This document shows positions 42,931-53,590 of a DNA stretch of 64,000 nt, one piece after another. Location: contig JBAIAC010000133.1 of assembly GCA_037349315.1 (NCBI GenBank), forward strand, positions 248,001-312,000, in the 5' to 3' direction. The position numbers and the translations under genes were made by a program. The notes under the pieces are model-generated. The model had not been told where the DNA came from. It was given only the letters and a program-made list of their open reading frames with translations, and searched no databases. This stretch comes from Chelydra serpentina (Eukaryota > Chordata > Testudines > Chelydridae). Numbering within the stretch: the first letter of the stretch is position 1; the number at the start of each line of letters is the position of its first letter.

Positions 42931-43435
42931 AAAAAGTCTGTGTCTGGCCCCATAAGCCCCCCACAGGTCTTGGCGGGGATGGGGGCTGTATCATTAATGG
43001 GACCTGCCATTCCCATCCAGCCTGGGGACAGACATATTATTCCTCTGCTGCTGAGCCAACCAGCCAGTCTGATCAAACTCAAAGCTCCCCCAGGCCCTCC
43101 CAAACCCGCCCAGCCTTTTCTGATTGTCCAGACTGTTCTGTTCACTTTTCCTTCTAGCATTTTTTTTACCCTCTTCTCTCGTCCCCCCGCCCTCCCGGAA
43201 ACTATAGAAGTCCAAACTAAAAGTGCTGAATATCACTTGAAAAGTGGGATGTTTTCCATAGGGATCAGAGAGGCCCATCTATTTGGGCAGAATCTCAGCT
43301 TTTTTTAAACAAAAAATTACGCGTCTAGCCCTTACGGTTGTGAAGAAAACTTTCCGGTGGAGTGCCGTCTGCCTGAGTCTGCAGGCAGCCAACGTGAGGC
43401 AAGTTGACCAGACTCTGGTGAAACGAAAATAAGAA
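42931..43435. other. Unassigned interval
   Basis: No gene or named repeat was recognised between the two Penelope-like fragments. This could be internal sequence of the same old insertion. Confidence 0.3.
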
Positions 43436-43440
43436 AGAAA

Positions 43441-43520
43441 AACTTGTAGCACCTTAGAGACTAACAAATTTATTTCAGCATAAGCTTTCGTGGGTTAGTA
43501 CCCACTTCATCGGATGCAAT
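43441..43520 (-). mobile_element. Penelope-like element fragment with degenerate hammerhead-like fold
   Basis: On the minus strand a GATGA block (43511-43507) is followed by a perfect 6-bp stem (GTGGGT 43505-43500 with ACCCAC 43495-43490, loop ACTA) and GAAA (43489-43486). An AGC/GCT stem with a TTAT loop (43486-43477) comes next. This is the layout of a minimal hammerhead ribozyme with a very short stem III, as reported for Penelope-like retroelements. Two core positions depart from consensus: U4 is C, and the base at the cleavage position is G. Self-cleavage is therefore not expected. The following 'aaataaatttgttagtctc' is typical of a high-copy turtle repeat. Confidence 0.6.
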
Positions 43521-44015
43521 GGTGACTCTGGTGAGTTTCACAGTTGTTATGAGAGTGGTTGTGATGGGGGGGGAGGGGAGGAAGCTGGAGATCTCAGTTA
43601 GTGAACTGGGTAGCACCTTGCCTGCTTGCTGCAGTTTCCCTGGGCTGGAACCCAGAGGAATGGAGGGATCTGGCTTCCCCTCCCAGCTCCCAGAAAAGGG
43701 GGTGCAAAGCCCCCAGGCATAAGGGTCTAAGGACTCTTGAAAGCCTTGAGAAACAGGATGTAAGAACCACAGGGCCTAGACCCAGGGGCTGGAGACCTGA
43801 TGTTAGGACACTGGACTCTAGTTTGTGGGACTCTCTGTTACCCTGGGGGTGACCTGGCCGGAGGGCTGAGAAGAAGTGAAGCCCTGCAGGACCTGAGCAT
43901 CTACCAGGAGGGGGGTGCCAGATGAGGACAGTTTGATATGTCGCAAAGACCCTCCAGGGGCCATACGGGTGGGGAGCCTGCGAGAGAAGGGGAGCGAATT
44001 TTTGTGGTTACCGGA
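43521..44015. other. Unassigned interval
   Basis: No gene or named repeat was recognised. Composition is that of ordinary GC-moderate DNA. Confidence 0.3.
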
Positions 44016-44019
44016 ATGC

Positions 44020-44285
44020 AGCTCTGGACTCGTTTCTTGGCTCTGCTGTGGTTTTCCTGGTGGCCCTGGGGAAGTCACATCTTTCTGTGCCTCAGTTTCT
44101 CCATCTATAAAATGGGGATTCTGTTACTCCCTTGGTTGGTCTTGGCTCCTTAGATGGACTGGGCTCTTCAAGGCCCAAGGAAACTCTCATTATGTGTGTA
44201 CAGTGCCTGGCATAAGGGGGGTCTTGACGTAATGTGGGGCCTAAAGCTGCTACCATAATACCAGTAATAGAGCAGTGGAACGGAC
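44020..44285 (+). repeat. MIR-like SINE, full length
   Basis: 'gcagctctggactcg' head remnant, core 'ctggggaagtcacatc', 'gtgcctcagtttctccatc', tail 'gtacagtgcctggcataag' and 'ctaccataataccagtaat'. It is one of the best tails in the window. Confidence 0.85.
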
Positions 44286-44629
44286 ACATCAGGGCCCTCC
44301 TCTCATTTGAGTTCAACAGAGAGAGCTGCCGATCAGCTGTTTCCATTTGTTTAGATTGGGAGCCTGGGTAATTCCACTCAGGTGCGCCACATCAGAGCTC
44401 ACCTGCTGGTGCTTTGAAGCTGCAAGGGACGCACAAGCTGGATTGTGTTCTCTCTTTTATGCCGCGATGGGTGCGGGGGTATATGGTCGGGAACGTTGCC
44501 GGGGATCATCTTTCACTTGCCTAATAAAAGAGAAGGCTTAACACAACAACGTTCTAGTAACGTTTTTCCCAGCAGCCTTCTCGGTTCTGCTGGGATCATT
44601 CCCTCTACAGCCACCAAGCCAGCACGTTG

Positions 44630-44800
44630 GGAGGCAGCGTTGCCCAATGGATAGGGACTCAGCGGCTTGGGTTCTATTCCCACCTCCCCTTTCTGGGCCT
44701 TTGCTTCCCCTTCCTCTCTTTGGCTATTTAGATTGTAAGGGCTTTGGGGCAGACCCTGTCTCACTATGTGTACGCACAGCAGCTCCCAACCTAACCAGAC
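44630..44800 (+). repeat. MIR-like SINE
   Basis: Head 'ggcagcgttgcccaatgg' and 'cggcttgggttctattccc', then tail 'gattgtaagggctttgggg' and 'cctgtctcactatgtg'. The core between them is shortened. Confidence 0.75.
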
Positions 44801-46135
44801 AAGGCAGAGGCAGGGAGGGAGACGAAGGGGAGTCCCCCTAGAGCAGCAGTCGCTAGACTGACTAACACAAGCTACCTCTGGGCCTAGACAGGGAGGGATC
44901 GGAGGCTGCGGCATCTCCCGCAGAGATGAACTATGCTCAGCAGCCGGCCACGTGATCAAGAGCTGACCCCAGGAGCAGCTGCAGAAGGGCAGACAGGGCC
45001 TCTGGGACCGGGCTGACTCATCAGCGGTGAGCAGCACCTTTCTGCGCCTCCCACCTTTCTCCTCGCTGGCTCCGCTCTCCGTCCCCTTCCCTGGGAGGCT
45101 CCAGCGTGTGCAACGCCCCCCCGCCCCCAGTCTCCAACCCCCTTCCCGCTGCCAACCCACGAGAACGCTGGCGAGTTTGGAGCCTCAGTGGGACTTGGGG
45201 GTCCCATGGCTGAGCGGCGGGTGTGTGCGGGATAGAGGCGGGAGGGAGGTTTTAGGGGCAGGCCTGAGCGGATCCCCCAAGAAAGCTGGGGATGGGCATG
45301 GGGGCGAAGGAGGGGAGTAGGCCCTGACAGCTCCGGAGGAGGCGAGAAGCAGCTAAGATGGGCTCAGGCGGCAGTGCCTGGATCCATCCCAGCCCCGTGG
45401 GATTTGGGGGCTGGCGCTTTCTCCTCAGGCCTAGTTCAGGATCAAAGTTTGTGGCTCTTTGGTCCAGGGAGGACCCCAGAGATTTTTCCCATGGTGCTGC
45501 CCCGGCCCCCCCGCCGCCCCTGTCCTGGCCAGCTCCCCCGTCCAGTGCTCTGCAGCTCACGAGGCTGTGGCTAAGCCGGGCCTGTGGGCAGAGCAGAGGG
45601 GACCAGGGCTGCTGGAAGTGGCGGGAAGGGAGGCAGCCCCGATGCAGGATCCGGCCCCATGGCAGTGGCAAAGAGGAGCAGCGCTGGCTCCCCACGGCCT
45701 GTTCAGGTCTGGCCCCGTGGCACCTCTGACATGGTTGCTATGCAGCAGGGAGCAAGGGGGAGGGTTGGCCTCTCTCCCCCCTCCCGGCCTACCCGGCCTG
45801 GGACGAGTTCCTTGCTCCAAACATCGCTTGTGGGATGGGTCTGATGCCCATAATAAACAACCTCTGCAACAGCGAGCGTTGGGGGCTGGGGCGGAGCAAG
45901 GGGCCCAGAGCAGCTATCTGCAGGGTCCTGTCCAGCCTGCCCTGAGCCCCAGTGCAAGGCCGCAGTTTCACTCCAGGGAGCTGGAGTTCTTGGCGTGTGG
46001 ATTTTGGGTGGCTTCTTGCTGCCCTCCACTGTCAGAAACGTGGCACTGTGCCGTGAGAAGCCACGTGGGGCTCAGCCCAGAGCTGGGCAGGAATCCTGCA
46101 GGGAAAATACCGATCCGTCAAAGCCAAAAGTGTTT
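44801..46135. other. Unassigned GC-rich interval
   Basis: About 1.3 kb without a recognised gene or named repeat. Several open frames have no protein signature. Confidence 0.3.
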
Positions 46136-46139
46136 GCAG

Positions 46140-46485
46140 GGAAAGGGTCAGTTTTGATGAATTTGGGATTTGGGCGGGGGGTGGGGGTATGGAACCTTTC
46201 CAAATGGCCAATGTCCCATTTCACACTGTTTTGAAATGAAAAAAGTTGAATTTGTGTAGGGCAAAATGACTTTTTGTTTCAAGGGCTAAGGTGTGTGTGT
46301 GGGGGGGGGGGGGTCAGGGGGGTCCCTGCTGTCTCCCCACTGTCTCTCTCTGAACATTTTGATTAACCCAGTTGCATTTTTGATTCCTGAAACTTTGCGA
46401 TGTCAACTTTTCCATCTGCTTCAGGATGGAGAAAATTTCCAATTCTTGGAGGACAGGAAAACTCTGTCCCACCCAGCTCTAGTTT
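46140..46485 (+). repeat. AT-rich dispersed repeat A1, with G run inside
   Basis: 'catttcacactgttttgaaatg', 'acattttgattaaccc' and 'gaaaatttccaattcttgg' close with 'ctgtcccacccagctctag'. A (GT)nGn stretch (46291-46313) interrupts it. Confidence 0.5.
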
Positions 46486-46809
46486 AGTGCAAGGCCAGAG
46501 ACACCCCCTTTCTCTCCCCCCCCCCCGCATTTATACTCTGCGTGCATTAACTCCCGCTGCAATGTGGGAGAAAGCGTTCTAGGACAGGGGTCTTCTGTTC
46601 ATCCTGCAGTGGGTACATCAGAGTCCTCAGAGCATCCCGGCAAGAGAAAGGGTGATGCAACCTTTGTATGATCATTTCTATTGTGTCCGTGCACCACAAT
46701 GAAACCTCAGCCCTTTGCAGTGATCTGTGAGGACGCGGGGCTCCCTGTGCACCTGGCTGACAATCGTTTGCGTTGTAGCGGTGTGAGATCAGGGCGCCGT
46801 TGTGCACCG

Positions 46810-46960
46810 AGAGACGGTCCCTGTTCCAAAGAGCTTACAATCCAAAGTGGGAGAGGGTCAGTGATTTGCACACCAGATCAGTGACAGCACGAGGCTTAGA
46901 ACTTAGCTCCCCGGAGTCCACTCTCTTGCCTGATCCATTAGGCCACCGCAGGGTGGATCC
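46810..46960 (-). repeat. MIR-like SINE
   Basis: 'ccaaagagcttacaatccaaag', 'cagtgatttgcacacc' and 'gatccattaggccaccgc' form an inverted tail, core and head, diverged. Confidence 0.65.
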
Positions 46961-47039
46961 CCTCCTGCGTGGCAGGGGACAGTGTCCAGCGACTTGAACA
47001 GCTTGAGTTTGCTGTGCTTGGGAACGGGGGGTAACCCCC

Positions 47040-47360
47040 TGTCTGCGCTACATTGCAAACCCTGATCTGGTGGGAGCTGGGCTTGTGCACTCGGTGTTGG
47101 AGCGTCCACGCTGCATTGGAAACCCGGGTCCCACAACGGTGCTCACACGTCCAGACTGCAGGGTGCAGACCAGGTTTGTGACTGGAGCTGAGTCCACGCT
47201 GCAGGGCTTGGAAATTGGGCTCTGACCCACTCCCCTACCAGGGTTCAGGTCCTGAGTGCTTGCTGATGTGAATCAGACTGATTCGTGTGTGGACAGAAAG
47301 GGGGTTCAAACCTGAGTCAGAGCCCAGGCTTGGTGTGCGGTGTAGCCATGGCCTTGTGAG
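47040..47360. repeat. Probable MITE-like repeat, diverged
   Basis: Alternating phrases 'gcgtccacgctgcattgg', 'cacgtccagactgcagg' and 'gagtccacgctgcaggg' resemble diverged 'tgtctacactgca' motifs of nonautonomous DNA transposons in turtles. Several fragments are overlaid. No clear termini. Confidence 0.4.
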
Positions 47361-47634
47361 TCCCACTTCTATAGGGGAATGGGATGAGGTCTAGCTGTGC
47401 TCAGAATGCCCAGCCCTGCCCACAGAAACAGAACAACTGGTCTCTCTTGCTAGCAGTGGGGTTTTTTGCACGGTGCAGGTAGGGCTGCTGGGATGTGAGG
47501 GGAGAGCTGTTTGAGAAATCCTTGCTGGCGTTAGGGGGTGCTGTGGTATTAAAGGCCATGCCGCACCTTTTGCCTACGCCGAGGCGTCAGTGCTGGGGTT
47601 TGGTGCAAATTCTAACCTGGGTAACTCCAGTCTG

Positions 47635-47775
47635 CCTCCGGTGTTCCACCCTGCTGGGCCAATAAGTGACGAGAGTCGCCTTGGCTTCCTGGCCCCGGCT
47701 GTGGCTGTTAAACAGACCCCAGAAGTGGCCGCATTCCAATCCTTGCGCACCCAGTTAAACCGCTGCCACCTTGCG
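47635..47775 (+). repeat. Dispersed repeat R1, partial
   Basis: 'ggtgttccaccctgctggg' and 'gctgttaaacagacccc' followed by 'agaagtggccgcattccaat' mark the R1 core. Confidence 0.5.
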
Positions 47776-47779
47776 TCCC

Positions 47780-48570
47780 AGAGTCAGCCGCCTGCCCGTG
47801 CTGAGTGAGCTGCCCTGCGTGTGGTATTGTCGTGTGCGGTTAGCGGCCACCGTCCAAAGGTGGCCGGGTCTCAGCTGTGGGGGAAATGCTCTGATCCGTA
47901 GATTACGGAGTGAAAATGTCAGTGCGGCAGACCTCAGTGGCGGTGGGGCCCTCCCCTCTTTCCACAGCGGCCCTGGCCGCTCACGTGAGCGGCAGATGGA
48001 GGGGACAGGCTGCTCTGGCTCTTCCCAAGAAGAATAACAAACCCATTTGCTTGTCTTATTTTTTTTTTCTCTCCTGGAGCAGCAGCTCCATAACGCCAGC
48101 ACCACATCTCATCCCTGCATCCCCGCGCAAGCTGTCCCTTCCCCTCCCGGCTACCTCCCTCCGCCCCCGACAGATTCTTGGCTTCTCCTCCTCTCCCTTC
48201 TGCCTTTTAAGACGCTGCAATTCGCCGTCTGCGAGTGTCAAAGAACCGCGACAGGCGCTCCCAAGAGATGCACGGATCCATCCCACAGAGAGGGTTCTAA
48301 TGGACTTCTGTCGAAGGTACTTTGTAATGGCTCCTGTCACCACAGTGCCGGGGCGCCGCACAGGCTTTAACGTATCTATCTTCACAACCCCCTGGATTCA
48401 AATCCAACACACTTGTGACGTGTGTGCTGCGTCTCCTTCTCGTGACTGATCCACCTGAGAGGATAACAGCCTATTACTGCTGCCAGCTATTGGAGCCGCT
48501 CCTGTAGCTCTAGTACTAGACGCCTGTCGGGCAGATTCTGGGTTCAGACCCAGCTCATGATTCATTTGGG
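47780..48570. other. Unassigned interval
   Basis: No gene recognised. A pyrimidine-rich stretch lies at 48050-48210. Confidence 0.3.
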
Positions 48571-48579
48571 CAGGTGTTG

Positions 48580-48950
48580 TTACAATGCACTTTACAGACA
48601 GTAACTATATCTCCCAACCCTCCCCCCCACACACACACTCAAGAGAGGCTAACTTTCTTATCCGCATTCTACTGATGGGGAAACTGAGGCATCTTGTTGG
48701 CTCGACCTGGATCAGATCGTGGCAGAGACAGGAAGCGAAGCCAGGAGTCCTGGCTCCCAGCCCTGTACTCAAACCGCTCCCTCTGTTGTCTAACATGAAA
48801 GCAGCAACGGTGAGCACCAATCCCCTCGCTTCGGATTTGCACCTGGGAATTCCCCACGCTGGCTCAGCCGCCTTATCCCCAGTTTTAGAGAGGGGAAGGG
48901 ATTTGCCCAAGGGCCACACAGCGAGACAGTGGCAGAGCTGGGGTTAGTGA
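48580..48950 (-). repeat. Two MIR-like SINE fragments
   Basis: 48655-48785 carries 'gatggggaaactgaggcatc' and 'gccaggagtcctggctccc'. 48865-48945 carries 'gaggggaagggatttgccc' and 'ccacacagcgagacagtgg'. Both are inverted and separated by a short unassigned piece. Confidence 0.75.
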
Positions 48951-48999
48951 AATCTCTCGTGCTCTGCTCAGCCATTCCAAGGGAGGCATCAGGAGACAC

Positions 49000-49585
49000 T
49001 CAAAGGCTTTGACTCGGTGCCAGGTGAGAAGCGGAACTCGGAGGCTGCTGAGCCCACAGCGCCCCCAGCTGGTGAGAGCGTGGGTGGGCGGGTCTCTTTG
49101 GGCCATGGGCTCTGAACCAGGCCAGGCTAGATGTTCAGGCCACAAGGGATGAGGGGCCATCTAGGAGGCCCTGCCCCAAATGGCCGTGAAGCCCTGGTGT
49201 TAGAAAGGCAGGGTACAGCTGACCCCAGGCGGGGGAGACACAGCGGGATGGGAGTGGGGGAAATAGGGGCAATAGAGTGGGAGAGGGAAGAAGGGGGAGG
49301 CAAGGCACTGGAGAAGGAAGGATGGGGGAAGCAGAGGAGGGACGTGGGGGAGGCAGCCTCCAGAGAGACAAGCCAAAGCATTTTTCTTACTGGAGGTTCT
49401 CGGGGGAGCAAATCTTCCCCCCTCTCCTTTCTGGCCTGGGAGGGGCTGAAATTCCCTGGAAGAGCCGCTGTCAGCGGGAGGGGTGACCCCTGGCAGGGTG
49501 AAATCTCCAGACCTGGGGAAGCAGCATCGGCACCATTTAGCATGTGCTCACCGTCCACAACAGCGCACCGTTATCCTCCGTGTGA
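49000..49585. other. Unassigned interval with purine-rich stretch
   Basis: 49235-49350 is strongly G/A-rich ('gtgggagagggaagaaggg'). No gene was recognised. Confidence 0.35.
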
Positions 49586-49594
49586 AGGGCCTTT

Positions 49595-49720
49595 TGCTTT
49601 AGATCGTTGGGGCAGGGACTGTCTGTCCGGGGTGGGTTTGTACAGCGCCAAGCACCAGGGGGGTCTGGTCCACGACTGAGGCTGCTAGATGCTATGGCAA
49701 TACAAGCAATAACTTGGATC
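49595..49720 (+). repeat. MIR-like SINE tail
   Basis: 'gttggggcagggactgtctg', 'tttgtacagcgccaagcacc' and 'gatgctatggcaatacaag'. It is the complete 3' half. Confidence 0.8.
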
Positions 49721-49799
49721 AAGAAGAAGAGCAAAGGTAAAGTCTCGAGGAGAGAGCACAGGGTGCGTCTCTTCTAACAGTCTGCACAGAACTCCGCGC

Positions 49800-50600
49800 A
49801 CAGCGCCTGCCTAGCTCCATAGCAGCGTCTTTAGAGACCCACATGGGCTGCTCGGACACAGTTGTAACAGTGCTGTAGCTAAATCTACTTTGGGGGGCTC
49901 ATGGGAACCTAAGTTCTGGTCCAGTCTACGGGAGCATGAGCCGGTCCTAGGTTGTCCTCTCCCGGCTCAAAGCCAAATGAGCCACCCATGATTTTGACTG
50001 CAAACAGGCCTGTTGGAGCAGCAGGGGCCTCTGTCTCCGAAGCACCAGGATACGCTACAGAGAAGACTAATGATAGCAATAAAAAGAGCCGAGTATCAAG
50101 TCTGTTTTATTAAAAGCAATAACGTTGTCTCTCCTCGGGGGATGGATCAGCCCTGGATGTGCAACGTAACAGCACAAGGGCAGCGTGGGGGAGAGATCCC
50201 TCGAGTGGCTACCCACAGCTAACAGCCCTACCATTGCTGTCGGGAGAGAGGGAGCTGCTCCCTTCATGCAGGGGGGAGGGACCCGTGTGTTGGGATCTGA
50301 GGTCTAGCCCCGCTGCTGTTGGGAATTTCCAAGGCGATGCTGTGGCAGTGTTGAGCCTTCATTAGCAACGTAGGGCCGATCATACCGAGGCTGATTCTGT
50401 CCAAGGGAATGGCTGCAATATACACACCAGTGTAACCCATTTAAATACAGCCCAGCCGGGGATCACGCGGGCACCGGGAGCTTTGGTGCCGCAATAAGAT
50501 TGCCACTGACAGACGGAGATTGAACATGCAGCCGGACCATCTTGAGGATCTCGCTAGAGGTCAAGCCGGGTGGCGCTTGATCTGCGAGGCACCCCCAGAC
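49800..50600. other. Unassigned interval
   Basis: No gene recognised. Old repeat phrases are possible around 49820-49930 and 50390-50470. No family could be named. Confidence 0.3.
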
Positions 50601-50619
50601 CCGAAATGAGATCAGTACC

Positions 50620-50740
50620 CCAGTGCGCTAGGCGCTGTACAAACTTACAATCTAGAAAGACAAGGGAAGTGATTCGCCCTAAGGGCACGCAGCCGAGTTG
50701 GGACTAGATGCCAGGACTCCTGATTCCTAGGCTGGTGCCC
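50620..50740 (-). repeat. MIR-like SINE fragment
   Basis: 'gctaggcgctgtacaaact', 'agtgattcgccctaagggc' and 'ccaggactcctgattcctagg' form an inverted tail, core and head. Confidence 0.65.
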
Positions 50741-50781
50741 GGCCCTGGAAATTTCTAGGTCTTGCTGGGGTGTCAGTCCAG

Positions 50782-51019
50782 CCCCTGTCTCTGGGGCATG
50801 AGATCCCCTCAGTAGAGGAGATTGCGGAGATGAATATGAAGGCGTTTTTCAAGCACAAAGGCCGGGAGCAGGTCGTCGGGGAGGAGATGCCGAAGAGGAA
50901 TTCACTGGTGGTTCTCGGCCTGGCCAGACAGGAACGAGGGGTGCAGGCCCTGATGGAGGGAGGAAGGGAAATAGTGATGGAGATCGCAGCTGCCGGCCCG
51001 CCTTGCGCACTGGGGCACG
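50782..51019 (+). CDS. Weak internal-exon candidate, unidentified
   Basis: An acceptor-like 'tgtcagtccag' before 50782 and a donor-like 'cacg|gtgaga' at 51019/51020 bracket an open frame of about 79 codons. The frame is rich in charged residues, with segments SVEEIAEMNMKAFFKHKGRE and LARQERGVQALMEGGREI. First codon positions are rich in G and A and third positions in G and C, as in real coding DNA. The acceptor lacks a strong pyrimidine tract. No domain is recognised, and repeat-like sequence follows directly. It could be an exon, part of an unrecognised retroelement, or chance. I would not build a gene model on it alone. Confidence 0.2.
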
Positions 51020-51049
51020 GTGAGACGCCCCACCAAGGCAGCTGTGATG

Positions 51050-51335
51050 GGCCGGCGCTGGTGAGGGACCGCGCAGCATGAGACGCCAACCAGTAGCAGG
51101 GCCGCTTCGCCCCTGAGAGCACCTACGATAACGCAGCCCAGCACCCACCAACAGCAGCCCAAAGCTATTGCAACCAGACCCACCAAATCCCTGCGCCCAT
51201 CGGCAGCCCCACAATAGCAAACCAAGACAGGACAGCGCTTCAACCCTACCATAACAGAGGGGCCTGGGGAATTCCCTGACTGCAACAGACCAGGGGCCCA
51301 TCTAACGGGGTATCCTGCTGCCAGGCCAGCACCGG
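51050..51335. repeat. C/A-rich dispersed repeat, unnamed
   Basis: 'cagcacccaccaacagcag', 'ccccacaatagcaaacc' and 'caaccctaccataacagagg' resemble the phrasing at 4725-4870. Probably an old interspersed repeat. Confidence 0.35.
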
Positions 51336-51449
51336 CTGCTGCTGCACAGGACGGTCAGGGAACACACCTGCCCTTTGGGCTGCGTTCCTAATCACTATTA
51401 CTGTGCACACACGCCCCAGCCATGGTGCTGTACAAAGAGACAGTACAGA

Positions 51450-51660
51450 GTTTTTTTAAGGCCAGAAGAGGCCATTGTATCATTCAGCCTGACCCCGGGT
51501 ACATCCGTTTCACCCAGCTACCCCTGCCTTGCACCCAGCTGCTGTGATTAGCTTGCAGAAAAGTAGCCAGGATCCGAAGCCATCAAGGGACGGAGAATCC
51601 ACCACCTCCCTCAACAGTTCGCTTCAGTGGTTACGCCTCAAAGCACAAGCCTTTATGTCC
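51450..51660 (-). mobile_element. CR1-like 3' fragment, old
   Basis: 'aaggccagaagaggccattg', 'attcagcctgaccccggg' and 'gggacggagaatccaccacc' match the inverted 3' region of an older CR1 subfamily, also glimpsed at 61510-61575. Confidence 0.7.
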
Positions 51661-52175
51661 CCAACGCGGGGTCTTAAGCACTAAATCCCCCCCGCATCTC
51701 ACCCTGCGCCCATCACCGTGGCATCTGACTTGTCCAGCCCAGCAAGTTGTGGATCAGAGGGGAAGGAGTTAGCAAGAGAAAGGAAAATAAGCAGCCACCG
51801 CCCCGCCCCTCCCCCCCACGCCCGATCTCCTTTCCGGAGCTGAATCCGGGCCGGCGTCAGCGGTTCATTTTCTCCCACTCGCCGAGTGCCGCAGGCACGA
51901 GAGGAACTCCCGCGGTGCACGGCGTTCCGTGAAAGCCCCCATCTGTGCCAATAATAATAATAACACCCAACCTAATGATATTTATACAGAGCCGGCCGTT
52001 TGCGAGCGCCCTCCAGAAGCCGTTTAGAGAATCGCTAACGGAATCGCTAACGAACCCGCGCGTTAGCCGACCGCGGTGCGGGCGCTGCCTCTTCGGGCCG
52101 AGGTGGTTTCCCTTATGGGATGAGCCGCGGGCCGGCCCGAGGTGGGCGCAAATGTGCACGGAGCCAGGATCGCCC
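51661..52175. other. Unassigned interval, CpG-rich end
   Basis: 'gctaacggaatcgctaacg' is a short direct repeat at 52029-52052. CpG density is high at 52040-52150. No exon recognised. Confidence 0.3.
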
Positions 52176-52177
52176 GT

Positions 52178-52345
52178 GAACATAAGAACGGCCCGGCTGG
52201 GTCAGACCCATGGTCCGTCTAGCCCCGTAGCCTGTCTGCCGACAGCGGCCAGTGCCAGAGGCTTCAGAGGGAAGGAACAGAACAGGGCAATTAGCGACTG
52301 ATCCATCCCCTGTCGTCCAGTCCCAGCTTCTGGCAGTCGGAGCCT
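52178..52345 (-). mobile_element. CR1 LINE 3' end, short
   Basis: 'aacataagaacggcccggc', 'gtcagacccatggtccgtc' and 'gcctgtctgccgacagcgg' are the inverted terminus of the same CR1 subfamily as at 2.0 and 34.1 kb. It is truncated soon after 'gtcccagcttctggcag'. Confidence 0.92.
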
Positions 52346-52374
52346 AGGGGCACTTAGTCTGTCGGGAGGGCGCA

Positions 52375-52890
52375 GCTGTGGGGCTCGTGCCCCTCGGTGG
52401 CAGTAGGAGGCGCTGTGCTGTAAGGAGCGGGGTGGGTGGCTCAGGAGGGGGCGCTCTCCCCTGCCTCTGGTTCTAGGGGCATCTGTGCTGCCGGAGGGGC
52501 ACAGGACGTGGAAACCCGCCCGCCGGTGTTTCCTGAAGATCCCCCCCACTCTTTTGGTCACAGTGAGCCACGGTGCTTTGAGCGCTTTGAGCAGCTTCCG
52601 CCAGGCGTTCTCCTCTCCCGCCCCTCAAGTTTACTTCAGTACTGGATTCTTCCTCACTTCCTGCTCCGCCCCAGAAACGGCTGCATTTTAGGGTGGAGTG
52701 ACCCCTGCGCATTGTGCCGTGTGGCCGTTAAGCAGTTGCTCCGCCACCCCCCAGAGGAGGCTGCATTTCAGGGGCGGGGGAAGCCCAGAAGGGATTCCAA
52801 TGCGGGCGGGAAGAGGGGGGGACACCCATTCCAATCCATGTAAAGTTTATAAAGCCCTTTGGGCTGCAAAGTTGCTCTATAAATAGAAGA
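52375..52890 (+). repeat. Dispersed repeat R1, extended copy
   Basis: 'gtaggaggcgctgtgctg', 'ggtgggtggctcaggaggg', 'ggattcttcctcacttcctg', two 'cagaggaggctgcatttca'-type blocks and a tail 'aaagccctttgggctgc ... gctctataaatagaag'. The tail resembles those of CORE-SINEs and suggests a retroposed origin. It is collinear with 3110-3610. Confidence 0.6.
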
Positions 52891-53195
52891 CATTTTGTTA
52901 TTCCCACTGGTCGATAATTCATCCAGCAGCAGTCATTGCCGCGTGGAGCCCAAATACATCTTAGGGGAATGTTATTGTATAATAAATTGCAATTGATTCA
53001 TCGCATAACGAACCTGCAGCCCCGTGTCGCCTCTTGGAACAGCACCGCAGCCGCGGCCGAGCTCACAACCTCCTGCTCCGTGCCCCGACGGCGGCTGGCA
53101 CCGGAGCTCTGGGGGCCGTGTCTTTCCATGAGGTTCTTTGCACGGATGCACACCCAGGCGTGGACTCTCATTTGGGTCTAGCTCGGAGCAGGGCC
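52891..53195. other. Unassigned interval
   Basis: No gene or named repeat. A CpG-rich stretch lies at 53040-53110. Confidence 0.3.
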
Positions 53196-53209
53196 TCATC
53201 GATGCGCCT

Positions 53210-53590
53210 GTTCTAGAAAGTGGCGCCGCTTGAGTTATTCCAGTGGCGTTCAAGAGGCGGAACTCTAGTGCGGAGGCAGCCGCCGTCGGGCGTCTACGCT
53301 GAAAACGCATCGGCGGCCCAGCGGCAGAGCGGCAGCGCAGACGGTCCCGACGGGAGGGGTTCTGCCCTGGCTGTAGTTAATCCACCTCTCCGCCTGCATC
53401 AGGGGCTAGGTCGGCTTATCTATGTCACGCAGGGGTGTGGCTTCTTCACAGCGTGGGTCCATCGAGTGGAGACAAGCCCTGGGGAATAAACGATACGGCT
53501 CTACCGCACCTTTAGCCTAGTGAAACTGCGTCCACGCTGGGGGCTTTCCGGGGTAAGTATATTGGTAAAAAATCACACAGCTAAGCCGGG
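53210..53590. mobile_element. MITE-like DNA transposon fragments
   Basis: 'gttaatccacctctccgcc', 'aggtcggcttatctatgtc', 'cgcaggggtgtggcttcttc' and 'gagacaagccctggg' correspond to the interior and one terminus of a CpG-rich nonautonomous element. A second terminus-like block ('ctgcgtccacgctggg') follows at about 53525. The reverse complement of the same interior is at 60.04-60.22 kb. Confidence 0.55.
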
